This document shows, piece after piece, positions 36,671 through 48,899 of a stretch of 64,000 nt of DNA. Each line of letters begins with the position of its first letter. The first letter of the stretch is position 1. The notes beneath the pieces were generated by a model. That model made no database searches, was not told the origin of the DNA, and saw nothing but the letters and a program-made list of their open reading frames with translations. The translations under genes and the position numbers were made by a program. Origin of the DNA: Hydractinia symbiolongicarpus (Eukaryota > Cnidaria > Hydrozoa > Anthoathecata > Hydractiniidae); NCBI RefSeq assembly GCF_029227915.1, contig NC_079887.1, forward strand, positions 2,542,001 through 2,606,000, read 5' to 3'.

Positions 36671-38694
36671 GCGTTTTAGTGGTGAAAATTAATTTAAAAA
36701 CTCGTTCGGGAAATGAGTTTACTCCCTGGGTACTTTCTTTATATACTTTTGACTATATGGGTTGAGTCCGGGATTTACGGGAAGTCGCGGGTTTTCGTTT
36801 GCCGGCAATTAAACTTCTTTTATTCAGCGTCTCATCAAAAATGAAAACATTTTTGAAAACTACAAGTCTCAGGCATTTTAGTGGTGAAAAAATAATTTAA
36901 AAAATCGTTCGGGAAATGAGTTTACACCCTGGGTACTTTCTTTGTATACTTTTGACTATACGGGCAGACTCGGGATTTACGGAAAATCGCAGGTTTTCGT
37001 TTGCCGGCGATTAAACTTCTTTTATTCAGCGTCTCATCAAAAATGAAAACATTTTTGAAAACTGCAAGTCTCATGCGTTTTAGTGGTGAAAAAAATTTTT
37101 AAAAAATCGTTCAGGAAATGAAGTTACTCTCTGGGTACTTTCTTTGTATACATTCGACTATACGGGCCAAGCCCGGGATTTACGGGAAATCGCGGGTTTT
37201 CGTTTGCCGGCGATTTAACAACTTTCATTAAGCGTCTCATCAAAAATGAAAACATTTCTGAAAACTACAAGTCTCATGCGTTTTAGTGGTGAAAATTAAT
37301 TTAAAAACTCGTTCGGGAAATGAGTTTACTCCCTGGGTACTTTCTTTATATACTTTTGACTATATGGGTTGAGTCCGGGATTTACGGGAAGTCGCGGGTT
37401 TTCGTTTGCCGGCAATTAAACTTCTTTTATTCAGCGTCTCATCAAAAATGAAAACATTTTTGAAAACTACAAGTCTCATGCATTTTAGTGGTGAAAAAAT
37501 AATTTAAAAAATCGTTCGGGAAATGAGTTTACTCCCTGGGTACTTTCTTTGTATACTTTTGACTATACGGGCAGACTCGGGATTTACGGAAAATCGCAGG
37601 TTTTCGTTTGCCGGCGATTAAACTTCTTTTATTCAGCGTCTCATCAAAAATGAAAACATTTTTGAAAACTGCAAGTCTCATGCGTTTTAGTGGTGAAAAA
37701 AATTTTTAAAAAATCGTTCAGGAAATGAAGTTACTCTCTGGGTACTTTCTTTGTATACATTCGACTATACGGGCCAAGCCCGGGATTTACGGGAAATCGC
37801 GGGTTTTCGTTTGCCGGCGATTTAACAACTTTCATTAAGCGTCTCATCAAAAATGAAAACATTTCTGAAAACTACAAGTCTCATGCGTTTTAGTGGTGAA
37901 AATTAATTTAAAAACTCGTTCGGGAAATGAGTTTACTCCCTGGGTACTTTCTTTATATACTTTTGACTATATGGGTTGAGTCCGGGATTTACGGGAAGTC
38001 GCGGGTTTTCGTTTGCCGGCAATTAAACTTCTTTTATTCAGCGTCTCATCAAAAATGAAAACATTTTTGAAAACTACAAGTCTCATGCATTTTAGTGGTG
38101 AAAAAATAATTTAAAAAATCGTTCGGGAAATGAGTTTACTCCCTGGGTACTTTCTTCGTATACTTTTGACTATACGGGCTGAGTCCGGGATTTACGGGAA
38201 GTCGCGGGTTTTCGTTTGCCGGCGATTAAACTTCTTTTATTCAGCGTCTCATCAAAAATGAAAATATTTTTAAATACTACAAGTCTCATGGGCTTTAGTG
38301 GTGAAATAATAATTTAAAAAATCGTTCGGGAAAGGAGTTTACACCCTGGGTACTTTCTTTGTATACTTTTGACTATACGGGCAGACTCGGGATTTACGGA
38401 AAATCGCAGGTTTTCGTTTGCCGGCGATTAAACTTCTTTTATTCAGCGTCTCATCAAAAATGAAAACATTTTTGAAAACTGCAAGTCTCATGCGTTTTAG
38501 TGGTGAAAAAAATTTTTAAAAAATCGTTCAGGAAATGAAGTTACTTTCTGGGTACTTTCTTTGTATACATTCGACTATACGGGCCAAGCCCGGGATTTAC
38601 GGGAAATCGCGGGTTTTCGTTTGCCGGCGATTTAACAACTTTCATTAAGCGTCTCATCAAAAATGAAAACATTTCTGAAAACTACAAGTCTCAT
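36671..38694 (+). repeat. 3-monomer unit (607 bp), two copies, then a 4-monomer form (810 bp)
   Basis: Type E monomers start at 36671, 37278, 37885 and 38695, giving spacings of 607, 607 and 810. Each unit is E, then a GCATTTTAG monomer, then GTGAAAAAAATTTTTAAAA. In the third copy a full D monomer (38290) stands between the last two. In the first two copies the middle monomer is a fusion of the GCATTTTAG monomer and D, with a different exchange point in each. ATATGGGTTGAG is shared by all three. Confidence 0.86.
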
Positions 38695-40180
38695 GCGTTT
38701 TAGTGGTGAAAATTAATTTAAAAAATCGTTCGGGAAATGAATTTACTCCCTGGGTACTTTCTTTGTATACTTTTGACTATACGGGCCGAGTCCGGGATTT
38801 ACGGGAAGTTGCGGGTTTTCGTTTGCCTGCAATTAAACTTCTTTTATTCAACGTCTCATCAAAAATGAAAACATTTTTAAAAACTACAAGTCTCATGGGC
38901 TTTAGTGGTGAAATAATAATTTAAAAAATCGTTCGGAAAATGAGTTTACACCCCGGGTACTTTCTTTGTATACTTTTGACTATACGGCCGAGTCCGGAAT
39001 TTACGGGAAATCGCAGGTTTTCGTTTGCCGGGTGATTAAACTTCTTTTATTCAGCGTCTCATCAAAAATGAAAACATTTTTGAAAACTACAAGTCTCATG
39101 CATTTTAGTGGTGAAAAAATAATTTAAAAATCGTTCGGGAAATGAGTTTACTCCCTGGGTACTTTCTTTGTATACTTTTGACTATACGGGCTGAGTCCGG
39201 GATTTACGGGAAGTCGCGGGTTTTCGTTTGCCGGCGATTAAACTTCTTTTATTCAGCGTCTCATCAAAAATGAAAATATTTTTAAATACTACAAGTCTCA
39301 TGGGCTTTAGTGGTGAAATAATAATTTAAAAAATCGTTCGGGAAAGGAGTTTACACCCTGGGTACTTTCTTTGTATACTTTTGACTATACGGGCTGACTC
39401 GGGATTTACGGGAAATCGCAGGTTTTCGTTTGCCGGCGATTAAACTTCTTTTATTCAGCGTCTCATCAAAAATGAAAACATTTTTGAAAACTACAAGTCT
39501 CATGCGTTTTAGTGGTGAAAAAAAAATTTAAAAAATCGTTCGGGAAATGAAGTTACTCTCTGGGTATTTTCTTTGTATACATTCGACTATACGGGCCAAG
39601 CCCGGGATTTACGGGAAATCCCGGGATTTCGTTTGCCGGCGATTAAACCTCTTTTATTAAGCGTCTCATCAAAAATGAAAACATTTTTGAAAACTGCAAG
39701 TCTCATGCGTTTTAGTGGTGAAAAGATAATTCAAAAAATCGTTTCGGAAATGAGTTTACTCACAGGGTACTTTCTTTGTATACATTCGACTATACGGGCC
39801 AAGCCCGGGATTTACGGGAAATCGCGGTTTTTCGTTTGCCGGCGATTAAACCACTTTTATTAAGCGTCTCCTCAAAAATGAAAACATTTCTAAAAACTAC
39901 AAGTCTCATACGTTTTAGTGGTGAAAAAATAATTTAAAAATTCGTTCGGGAAATGAGTTTACTCACAGGGTACTTTCTTTGTATACATTCGACTATACGG
40001 GCCAAGCCCGGGATTTACGGGAAATCGCGGGTTTTCGTTTGCCGGCGATTTAACAACTTTCATTAAGCGTCTCATCAAAAATGAAAACATTTCTGAAAAC
40101 TACAAGTCTCATGCGTTTTAGTGGTGAAAATTAATTTAAAAAATCGTTCGGGAAATGAGTTTACTCCCTGGGTACTTTCT
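38492..40180 (+). repeat. About 8-monomer block, first of three copies
   Basis: It matches 43149-44837 (offset 4,657) and 49688-51376 (offset 6,539 more). Shared markers are GGGAAATGAATTTACTCCC, ATTCAACGTC, CGTTCGGAAAATGAG, TACGGCCGAGTCCGG and AAATCCCGGGATTTCG. Copy 1 alone has GCCGGGTGATTAAAC near 39027 (a one-base gain) and GAAGTTACTTTCTGGG near 38537. Confidence 0.84.
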
Positions 40181-40314
40181 TTGTATACTTTTGACTATAC
40201 GGGCCGAGTCCGGGATTTACGGGAAGTCGCGGGTTTTCGTTTGCCGGCAATTAAACTTCTTTTATTCAGCGTCTCATCAAAAATGAAAACATTTTTAAAA
40301 ACTACAAGTCTCAT
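40113..40314 (+). repeat. Reference type E monomer, 202 bp
   Basis: Type E is marked by GTGAAAATTAATTT near the start, CTCCCTGGG, GGCCGAGTCCGGG, GGGAAGTCGCGGG and GCCGGCAATTAAAC. The CGATT to CAATT change breaks the dyad formed in other types by AATCGCGGG and CCGGCGATT. Near-identical copies start at 38695, 40720, 41935, 43352 and 45174, so it is a useful marker for unit spacing in domain 2. Confidence 0.85.
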
Positions 40315-40516
40315 GGGCTTTAGTGGTGAAATAATAATTTAAAAAATCGTTCGGGAAAGGAGTTTACACCCTGGGTACTTTCTTTGTATACTTTTGACTA
40401 TACGGGCAGACTCGGGATTTACGGAAAATCGCAGGTTTTCGTTTGCCGGCGATTAAACTTCTTTTATTCAGCGTCTCATCAAAAATGAAAACATTTTTGA
40501 AAACTGCAAGTCTCAT
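40315..40516 (+). repeat. Reference type D monomer, 202 bp
   Basis: Type D begins GGGCTTTAG, then carries GAAATAATAATTT, GGGAAAGGAGTTTACACCC and a shortened GGGCAGACTCGGG in place of GGGCCGAGTCCGGG, followed by CGGAAAATCGCAGG. Related copies start near 35455, 38290, 39302, 42742, 45981 and 63736. The ACACCC change removes the GAGT-TT-ACTC mini-palindrome present in types A and B. Confidence 0.8.
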
Positions 40517-40719
40517 GCGTTTTAGTGGTGAAAAAAAATTTTAAAAAATCGTTCGGGAAATGAAGTTACTCTCTGGGTACTTTCTTTGTATACATTCGAC
40601 TATACGGGCCAAGCCCGGGATTTACGGGAAATCGCGGGTTTTCGTTTGCCGGCGATTTAACAACTTTCATTAAGCGTCTCATCAAAAATGAAAACATTTC
40701 TGAAAACTACAAGTCTCAT

Positions 40720-42339
40720 GCGTTTTAGTGGTGAAAATTAATTTAAAAAATCGTTCGGGAAATGAGTTTACTCCCTGGGTACTTTCTTTGTATACTTTTG
40801 ACTATACGGGCCGAGTCCGGGATTTACGGGAAGTCGCGGGTTTTCGTTTGCCGGCAATTAAACTTCTTTTATTCAACGTCTCATCAAAAATGAAAACATT
40901 TTTAAAAACTACAAGTCTCATGGGCTTTAGTGGTGAAATAATAATTTAAAAAATCGTTCGGGAAATGAGTTTACACCCCGGGTACTTTCTTTGTATACTT
41001 TTGACTATACGGCCGAGTCCGGAATTTACGGGAAATCGCAGGTTTTCGTTTGCCGGCGATTAAACTTCTTTTATTCAGCGTCTCATCAAAAATGAAAACA
41101 TTTTTGAAAACTACAAGTCTCATGGGCTTTAGTGGTGAAATAATAATTTAAAAAATCGTTCGGGAAAGGAGTTTACACCCTGGGTACTTTCTTTGTATAC
41201 TTTTGACTATATGGGCCGACTCGGGATTTACGGGAAATCGCAGGTTTTCGTTTGCCGGCGATTAAACTTCTTTTATTCAGCGTCTCATCAAAAATGAAAA
41301 CATTTTTGAAAACTACAAGTCTCATGCGTTTTAGTGGTGAAAAAAAAATTTAAAAAATCGTTCGGGAAATGAAGTTACTCTCTGGGTACTTTCTTTGTAT
41401 ACATTCGACTATACGGGCCAACCCCGGGATTTACGGGAAATCGCGGGATTTCGTTTGCCGGCGATTAAACCTCTTTTATTAAGCGTCTTATCAAAAATGA
41501 AAACATTTTTGAAAACTGCAAGTCTCATGCGTTTTAGTGGTGAAAAGATAATTCAAAAAATCGTTTCGGAAATGAGTTTATTCACAGGGTACTTTCTTTG
41601 TATACATTCGACTATACGGGCCAAGCCCGGGATTTACGGGAAATCGCGGTTTTTCGTTTGCCGGCGATTAAACCACTTTTATTAAGCGTCTCCTCAAAAA
41701 TGAAAACATTTCTAAAAACTACAAGTCTCATACGTTTTAGTGGTGAAAAAATAATTTAAAAATTCGTTCAAGAAATGAGTTTACTCACAGGGTACTTTCT
41801 TTGTATACATTCGACTATACGGGCCAAGCCCGGGATTTACGGGAAATCGCGGGTTTTCGTTTGCCGGCGATTTAACAACTTTCATTAAGCGTCTCATCAA
41901 AAATGAAAACATTTCTGAAAACTACAAGTCTCATGCGTTTTAGTGGTGAAAATTAATTTAAAAAATCGTTCGGGAAATGAGTTTACTCCCTGGGTACTTT
42001 CTTTGTATACTTTTGACTATACGGGCCGAGTCCAGGATTTACGGGAAGTCGCGGGTTTTCGTTTGCCGGCAATTAAACTTCTTTTATTTAGCGTCTCATC
42101 AAAAATGAAAACATTTTTAAAAACTACAAGTCTCATGGGCTTTAGTGGTGAAATAATAATTTAAAAAAGCGTTCGGGAAATGAGTTTACTCCCTGGGTAC
42201 TATCTTTGTATACTTTTAACTATACGGGCCAAGCCCGGGATTTACGGGAAATCGCAGGTTTTCGTTTGCCGGCGATTAAACAACTTTCATTAAGCGTCTC
42301 ATCAAAAATGAAAGCATTTCTGAAAACTACAGGTCTCAT
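40720..42339 (+). repeat. 8-monomer stretch with E monomers at 40720 and 41935
   Basis: The E monomers are 1,215 bp (6 monomers) apart, and the C monomer near 41326 repeats that at 39504 with CCAACCCCGGG and GCGTCTTATC as private changes. After the second E monomer a monomer with AAAAAAGCGTTCGGG and GTACTATCTTTG leads to the start of the large block. The order matches neighbouring units but with monomers gained or lost. Confidence 0.75.
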
Positions 42340-42359
42340 GCGTTTTAGTGGTGAAAATT

Positions 42360-45300
42360 AATTTAAAAACTCGTTCGGGAAATGAGTTTACTCCCTGGGT
42401 ACTTTCTTTATATACTTTTGACTATACGGGTTGAGTCCGGGATTTACGGGAAGTCGCGGGTTTTCGTTTGCCGGCAATTAAACTTCTTTTATTCAGCGTC
42501 TCATCAAAAATGAAAACATTTTTAAAAACTACAATCTCATGGGCTTTAGTGGTGAAAAAATAATTTAAAAAATCGTTCGGGAAATGAGTTTACTCCCTTG
42601 GTACTTTCTTTGTATACTTTTGACTATACGGGCTGAGTCCGGGATTTACGGGAAGTCGCGGGTTTTCGTTTGCCGGCGATTAAACTTCTTTTATTCAGCG
42701 TCTCATCAAAAATGAAAATATTTTTAAATACTACAAGTCTCATGGGCTTTAGTGGTGAAATAATAATTTAAAAAATCGTTCGGGAAAGGAGTTTACACCC
42801 TGGGTACTTTCTTTGTATACTTTTGACTATACGGGCCGACTCGGGATTTACGGAAAATCGCAGGTTTTCGTTTGCCGGCGATTAAACTTCTTTTATTCAG
42901 AGTCTCATCAAAAATGAAAACATTTTTGAAAACTACAAGTCTCATGCGTTTTAGTGGTGAAAAAAAAATTTAAAAAATCGTTCGGGAAATGAAGTTACTC
43001 TCTGGGTACTTTCTTTGTATACATTCGACTATACGGGCCAAGCCCGGGATTTACGGGAAATCGCGGGATTTTGTTTGCCGGCGATTAAACTTCTTTTATT
43101 CAGCGTCTCATCAAAAATGAAAACATTTTTGAAAACTGCAAGTCTCATGCGTTTTAGTGGTGAAAAAAATTTTTAAAAAATCGTTCGGGAAATGAAGTTA
43201 CTCTCTGGGTACTTTCTTTGTATACATTCGACTATACGGGCCAAGCCCGGGATTTACGGGAAATTGCGGGTTTTCGTTTGCCGGCGATTTAACAACTTTC
43301 ATTAAGCGTCTCATCAAAAGTGAAAACATTTCTGAAAACTACAAGTCTCATGCGTTTTAGTGGTGAAAATTAATTTAAAAAATCGTTCGGGAAATGAATT
43401 TACTCCCTGGGTACTTTCTTTGTATACTTTTGACTATACGGGCCGAGTCCAGGATTTACGGGAAGTCGCGGGTTTTCGTTTGCCGGCAATTAAACTTCTT
43501 TTATTCAACGTCTCATCAAAAATGAAAACATTTTTAAAAACTACAAGTCTCATGGGCTTTAGTGGTGAAATAATAATTTAAAAAATCGTTCGGAAAATGA
43601 GTTTACACCCCGGGTACTTTCTTTGTATACTTTTGACTATACGGCCGAGTCCGGAATTTACGGGAAATCGCAGGTTTTCGTTTGCCGGCGATTAAACTTC
43701 TTTTATTCAGCGTCTCATCAAAAATGAAAACATTTTTGAAAACTACAAGTCTCATGCATTTTAGTGGTGAAAAAATAATTTAAAAATCGTTCGGGAAATG
43801 AGTTTACTCCCTGGGTACTTTCTTTGTATACTTTTGACTATACGGGCTGAGTCCGGGATTTACGGGAAGTCGCGGGTTTTCGTTTGCCGGCGATTAAACT
43901 TCTTTTATTCAGCGTCTCATCAAAAATGAAAATATTTTTAAATACTACAAGTCTCATGGGCTTTAGTGGTGAAATAATAATTTAAAAAATCGTTCGGGAA
44001 AGGAGTTTACACCCTGGGTACTTTCTTTGTATACTTTTGACTATACGGGCTGACTCGGGATTTACGGGAAATCGCAGGTTTTCGTTTGCCGGCGATTAAA
44101 CTTCTTTTATTCAGCGTCTCATCAAAAATGAAAACATTTTTGAAAACTACAAGTCTCATGCGTTTTAGTGGTGAAAAAAAAATTTAAAAAATCGTTCGGG
44201 AAATGAAGTTACTCTCTGGGTACTTTCTTTGTGTACATTCGACTATACGGGCCAAGCCCGGGATTTACGGGAAATCCCGGGATTTCGTTTGCCGGCGATT
44301 AAACCTCTTTTATTAAGCGTCTCATCAAAAATGATAACATTTTTGAAAACTGCAAGTCTCATGCGTTTTAGTGGTAAAAAGATAATTCAAAAAATCGTTT
44401 CGGAAATGAGTTTACTCACAGGGTACTTTCTTTGTATACATTCGACTATACGGGCCAAGCCCGGGATTTACGGGAAAACGCGGTTTTTCGTTTGCCGGCG
44501 ATTAAACCACTTTTATTAAGCGTCTCCTCAAAAATGAAAACATTTCTAAAAACTACAAGTCTCATACGTTTTAGTGGTGAAAAAATAATTTAAAAATTCG
44601 TTCGGGAAATGAGTTTACTCACAGGGTACTTTCTTTGTATACATTCCACTATACGGGCCAAGCCCGGGATTTACGGGAAATCGCGGGTTTTCGTTTGCCG
44701 GCGATTTAACAACTTTCATTAAGCGTCTCATCAAAAATGAAAACATTTCTGAAAACTACAAGTCTCATGCGTTTTAGTGGTGAAAATTAATTTAAAAAAT
44801 CGTTCGGGAAATGAGTTTACTCCCTGGGTACTTTCTTTGTATACTTTTGACTATACGGGCCAAGCCCGGGATTTACGGGAAATCGCGGTTTTTCGTTTGC
44901 CGGCGATTAAACCACTTTTATTAAGCGTCTCCTCAAAAATGAAAACATTTCTAAAAACTACAAGTCTCATACGTTTTAGTGGTGAAAAAATAATTTAAAA
45001 ATTCGTTCAAGAAATGAGTTTACTCACAGGGCACTTTCTTTGTATACATTCGACTATACGGGCCAAGCCCGGGATTTACGGGAAATCGCGGGTTTTCGTT
45101 TGCCGGCGATTTAACAACTTTCATTAAGCGTCTCATCAAAAATGAAAACATTTCTGAAAACTACAAGTCTCATGCGTTTTAGTGGTGAAAATTAATTTAA
45201 AAAATCGTTCGGGAAATGAGTTTACTCCCTGGGTACTTTCTTTGTATACTTTTGACTATACGGGCCGAGTCCGGGATTTACGGGAAGTCGCGGGTTTTCG

Positions 45301-47390
45301 TTTGCCGGCAATTAAACTTCTTTTATTCAGCGTCTCATCAAAAATGAAAACATTTTTAAAAACTACAAGTCTCATGGGCTTTAGTGGTGAAATAATAATT
45401 TAAAAAAGCGTTCGGGAAATGAGTTTACTCCCTGGGTACTATCTTTGTATACTTTTGACTATACGGGCCAAGCCCGGGATTTACGGGAAATCGCGGGTTT
45501 TCGTTTGCCGGCGATTAAACAACTTTCATTAAGCGTCTCATCAAAAATGAAAGCATTTCTGAAAACTACAGGTCTCATGCGTTTTAGTGGTGAAAATTAA
45601 TTTAAAAACTCGTTCGGGAAATGAGTTTACTCCCTGGGTACTTTCTTTATATACTTTTGACTATACGGGTTGAGTCCGGGATTTACGGGAAGTCGCGGGT
45701 TTTCGTTTGCCGGCAATTAAACTTCTTTTATTCAGCGTCTCATCAAAAATGAAAACATTTTTAAAAACTACAATCTCATGGGCTTTAGTGGTGAAAAAAT
45801 AATTTAAAAAATCGTTCGGGAAATGAGTTTACTCCCTGGGTACTTTCTTTGTATACTTTTGACTATACGGGCTGAGTCCGGGATTTACGGGAAGTCGCGG
45901 GTTTTCGTTTGCCGGCGATTAAACTTCTTTTATTCAGCGTCTCATCAAAAATGAAAATATTTTTAAATACTACAAGTCTCATGGGCTTTAGTGGTGAAAT
46001 AATAATTTAAAAAATCGTTCGGGAAAGGAGTTTACACCCTGGGTACTTTCTTTGTATATTTTTGACTATACGGGCCGACTCGGGATTTACGGAAAATCGC
46101 AGGTTTTCGTTTGCCGGCGATTAAACTTCTTTTATTCAGAGTCTCATCAAAAATGAAAACATTTTTGAAAACTACAAGTCTCATGCGTTTTAGTGGTGAA
46201 AAAAAAATTTAAAAAATCGTTCGGGAAATGAAGTTACTCTCTGGGTACTTTCTTTGTATACATTCGACTATACGGGCCAAGCCCGGGATTTACGGGAAAT
46301 CGCGGGATTTTGTTTGCCGGCGATTAAACCTCTTTTATTAAGGGTCTCATCAAAAATGAAAACATTTCTGAAAACTACAAGTCTCATGCGTTTTAGTGGT
46401 GAAAATTAATTTAAAAAATCTTTCGGGAAATGAGTTTACTCCCTGGGTACTTTCTTTGTATACTTTTGACTATACGGGCCGAGTCCGGGATTTACGGGAA
46501 ATCGCGGTTTTTCGTTTGCCGGCGATTAAACCACTTTTATTAAGCGTCTCCTCAAAAATGAAAACATTTCTAAAAACTACAAGTCTCATACGTTTTAGTG
46601 GTGAAAAAATAATTTAAAAATTCGTTCGGGAAATGAGTTTACTCACAGGGTACTTTCTTTGTATACATTCGACTATACGGGCCAAGCCCGGGATTTACGG
46701 GAAATCGCGGGTTTTCGTTTGCCGGCGATTTAACAACTTTCATTAAGCGTCTCATCAAAAATGAAAACATTTCTGAAAACTACAAGTCTCATGCGTTTTA
46801 GTGGTGAAAATTAATTTAAAAAATCGTTCGGGAAATGAGTTTACTCCCTGGGTACTTTCTTTGTATACTTTTGACTATACGGGCCAAGCCCGGGATTTAC
46901 GGGAAATCGCGGTTTTTCGTTTGCCGGCGATTAAACCACTTTTATTAAGCGTCTCCTCAAAAATGAAAACATTTCTAAAAACTACAAGTCTCATACGTTT
47001 TAGTGGTGAAAAAATAATTTAAAAATTCGTTCAAGAAATGAGTTTACTCACAGGGTACTTTCTTTGTATACATTCGACTATACGGGCCAAGCCCGGGAAA
47101 GGAGTTTACACCCTGGGTACTTTCTTTGTATACTTTTGACTATACGGGCCGACTCGGGATTTACGGAAAATCGCAGGTTTTCGTTTGCCGGCGATTAAAC
47201 TTCTTTTATTCAGAGTCTCATCAAAAATGAAAACATTTTTGAAAACTACAAGTCTCATGCGTTTTAGTGGTGAAAAAAAAATTTAAAAAATCGTTCGGGA
47301 AATGAAGTTACTCTCTGGGTACTTTCTTTGTATACATTCGACTATACGGGCCAAGCCCGGGATTTACGGGAAATCGCGGGATTTTGTTTG
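42360..47390 (+). repeat. Large block, left copy (about 5.0 kb, offset 6,539 bp)
   Basis: It matches 48900-53730. Five or more marker monomers (E at 43352, C at about 44160, E at 44769, 45174 and 46388) have partners exactly 6,539 bp on. Differences include GGGCTGAG versus GGGTTGAG near 42631, and ATGATAACATTTTTG near 44332 in this copy only. The offset is not a whole number of monomers because the block includes a 264-bp monomer at 46995. Near that end the right copy lacks one monomer and the offset falls to 6,337. Confidence 0.88.
46995..47258 (+). repeat. Enlarged 264-bp fusion monomer, copy 1
   Basis: A B-type monomer (ACGTTTTAG, CAAGAAATGAG, CTCACAGGG, ATTCGAC) runs to CCAAGCCCGGGA at about 47097. 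The sequence then slips back about 61 bp to AAGGAGTTTACACCCTGGG of a D monomer and runs on to its end. The two parents share CGGGA at the join (CCCGGGA and TTCGGGA), so the junction looks like microhomology-guided exchange out of register. It is the only break in the 202-203 bp register that I found apart from its copy at 53332. Confidence 0.9.
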
Positions 47391-48899
47391 CTGGCGATTA
47401 AACAACTTTCATTAAGCGTCTCATCAAAAATGAAAGCATTTCTGAAAACTACAGGTCTCATGCGTTTTAGTGGTGAAAATTAATTTAAAAACTCGTTCGG
47501 GAAATGAGTTTACTCCCTGGGTACTTTCTTTATATACTTTTGACTATACGGGTTGAGTCCGGGATTTACGGGAAGTCGCGGGTTTTCGTTTGCCGGCAAT
47601 TAAACTTCTTTTATTCAGCGTCTCATCAAAAATGAAAACATTTTTAAAAACTACAATCTCATGGGCTTTAGTGGTGAAAAAATAATTTAAAAAATCGTTC
47701 GGGAAATGAGTTTACTCCCTTGGTACTTTCTTTGTATACTTTTGACTATACGGGTTGAGTCCGGGATTTACGGGAAGTCGCGGGTTTTCGTTTGCCGGCG
47801 ATTAAACTTCTTTTATTCAGCGTCTCATCAAAAATGAAAATATTTTTAAATACTACAAGTCTCATGGGCTTTAGTGGTGAAATAATAATTTAAAAAATCG
47901 TTCGGGAAAGGAGTTTACACCCTGGGTACTTTCTTTGTATACTTTTGACTATACGGGCCGACTCGGGATTTACGGAAAATCGCAGGTTTTCGTTTGCCGG
48001 CGATTAAACTTCTTTTATTCAGAGTCTCATCAAAAATGAAAACATTTTTGAAAACTACAAGTCTCATGCGTTTTAGTGGTGAAAAAAAAATTTAAAAAAT
48101 CGTTCGGGAAATGAAGTTACTCTCTGGGTACTTTCTTTGTATACATTCGACTATACGGGCCAAGCCCGGGATTTACGGGAAATCGCGGGATTTTTTTTGC
48201 CGGCGATTAAACTTCTTTTATTCAGCGTCTCATCAAAAATGAAAACATTTTTGAAAACTGCAAGTCTCATGCGTTTTAGTGGTGAAAAAAATTTTTAAAA
48301 AATCGTTCGGGAAATGAAGTTACTCTCTGGGTACTTTCTTTGTATACATTCGACTATACGGGCCAAGCCCGGGATTTACGGGAAATTGCGGGTTTTCGTT
48401 TGCCGGCGATTTAACAACTTTCATTAAGCGTCTCATCAAAAATGAAAACATTTCTGAAAACTACAAGTCTCATGCGTTTTAGTGGTGAAAAAAAAATTTA
48501 AAAAATCGGTCGGGAAATGAAGTTACTCTCTGGGTACTTTCTTTGTATACATTCGACTATACGGGCCAAGCCCGGGATTTACGGGAAATCGCGGGATTTT
48601 GTTTGCTGGCGATTAAACAACTTTCATTAAGCGTCTCATCAAAAATGAAAGCATTTCTGAAAACTACAGGTCTCATGCGTTTTAGTGGTGAAAATTAATT
48701 TAAAAACTCGTTCGGGAAATGAGTTTACTCCCTGGGTACTTTCTTTATATACTTTTGACTATACGGGTTGAGTCCGGGATTTACGGGAAGTCGCGGGTTT
48801 TCGTTTGCCGGCAATTAAACTTCTTTTATTCAGCGTCTCATCAAAAATGAAAACATTTTTAAAAACTACAATCTCATGGGCTTTAGTGGTGAAAAAATA
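47391..48899 (+). repeat. 6-monomer repeat between the two large blocks
   Basis: GATTTTGTTTGCTGGCGATT followed by AAACAACTTTCATT occurs near 47381 and 48594, 1,213 bp apart, with the following E monomer (AACTACAGG, AAAACTCGTTCGG) copied as well. A private CGGTCGGGAAATGAAG is near 48505. The adjoining monomers with CTACAATCTCATGGG at about 48870 and 49070 are a one-monomer tandem duplication across the block edge. Confidence 0.78.
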
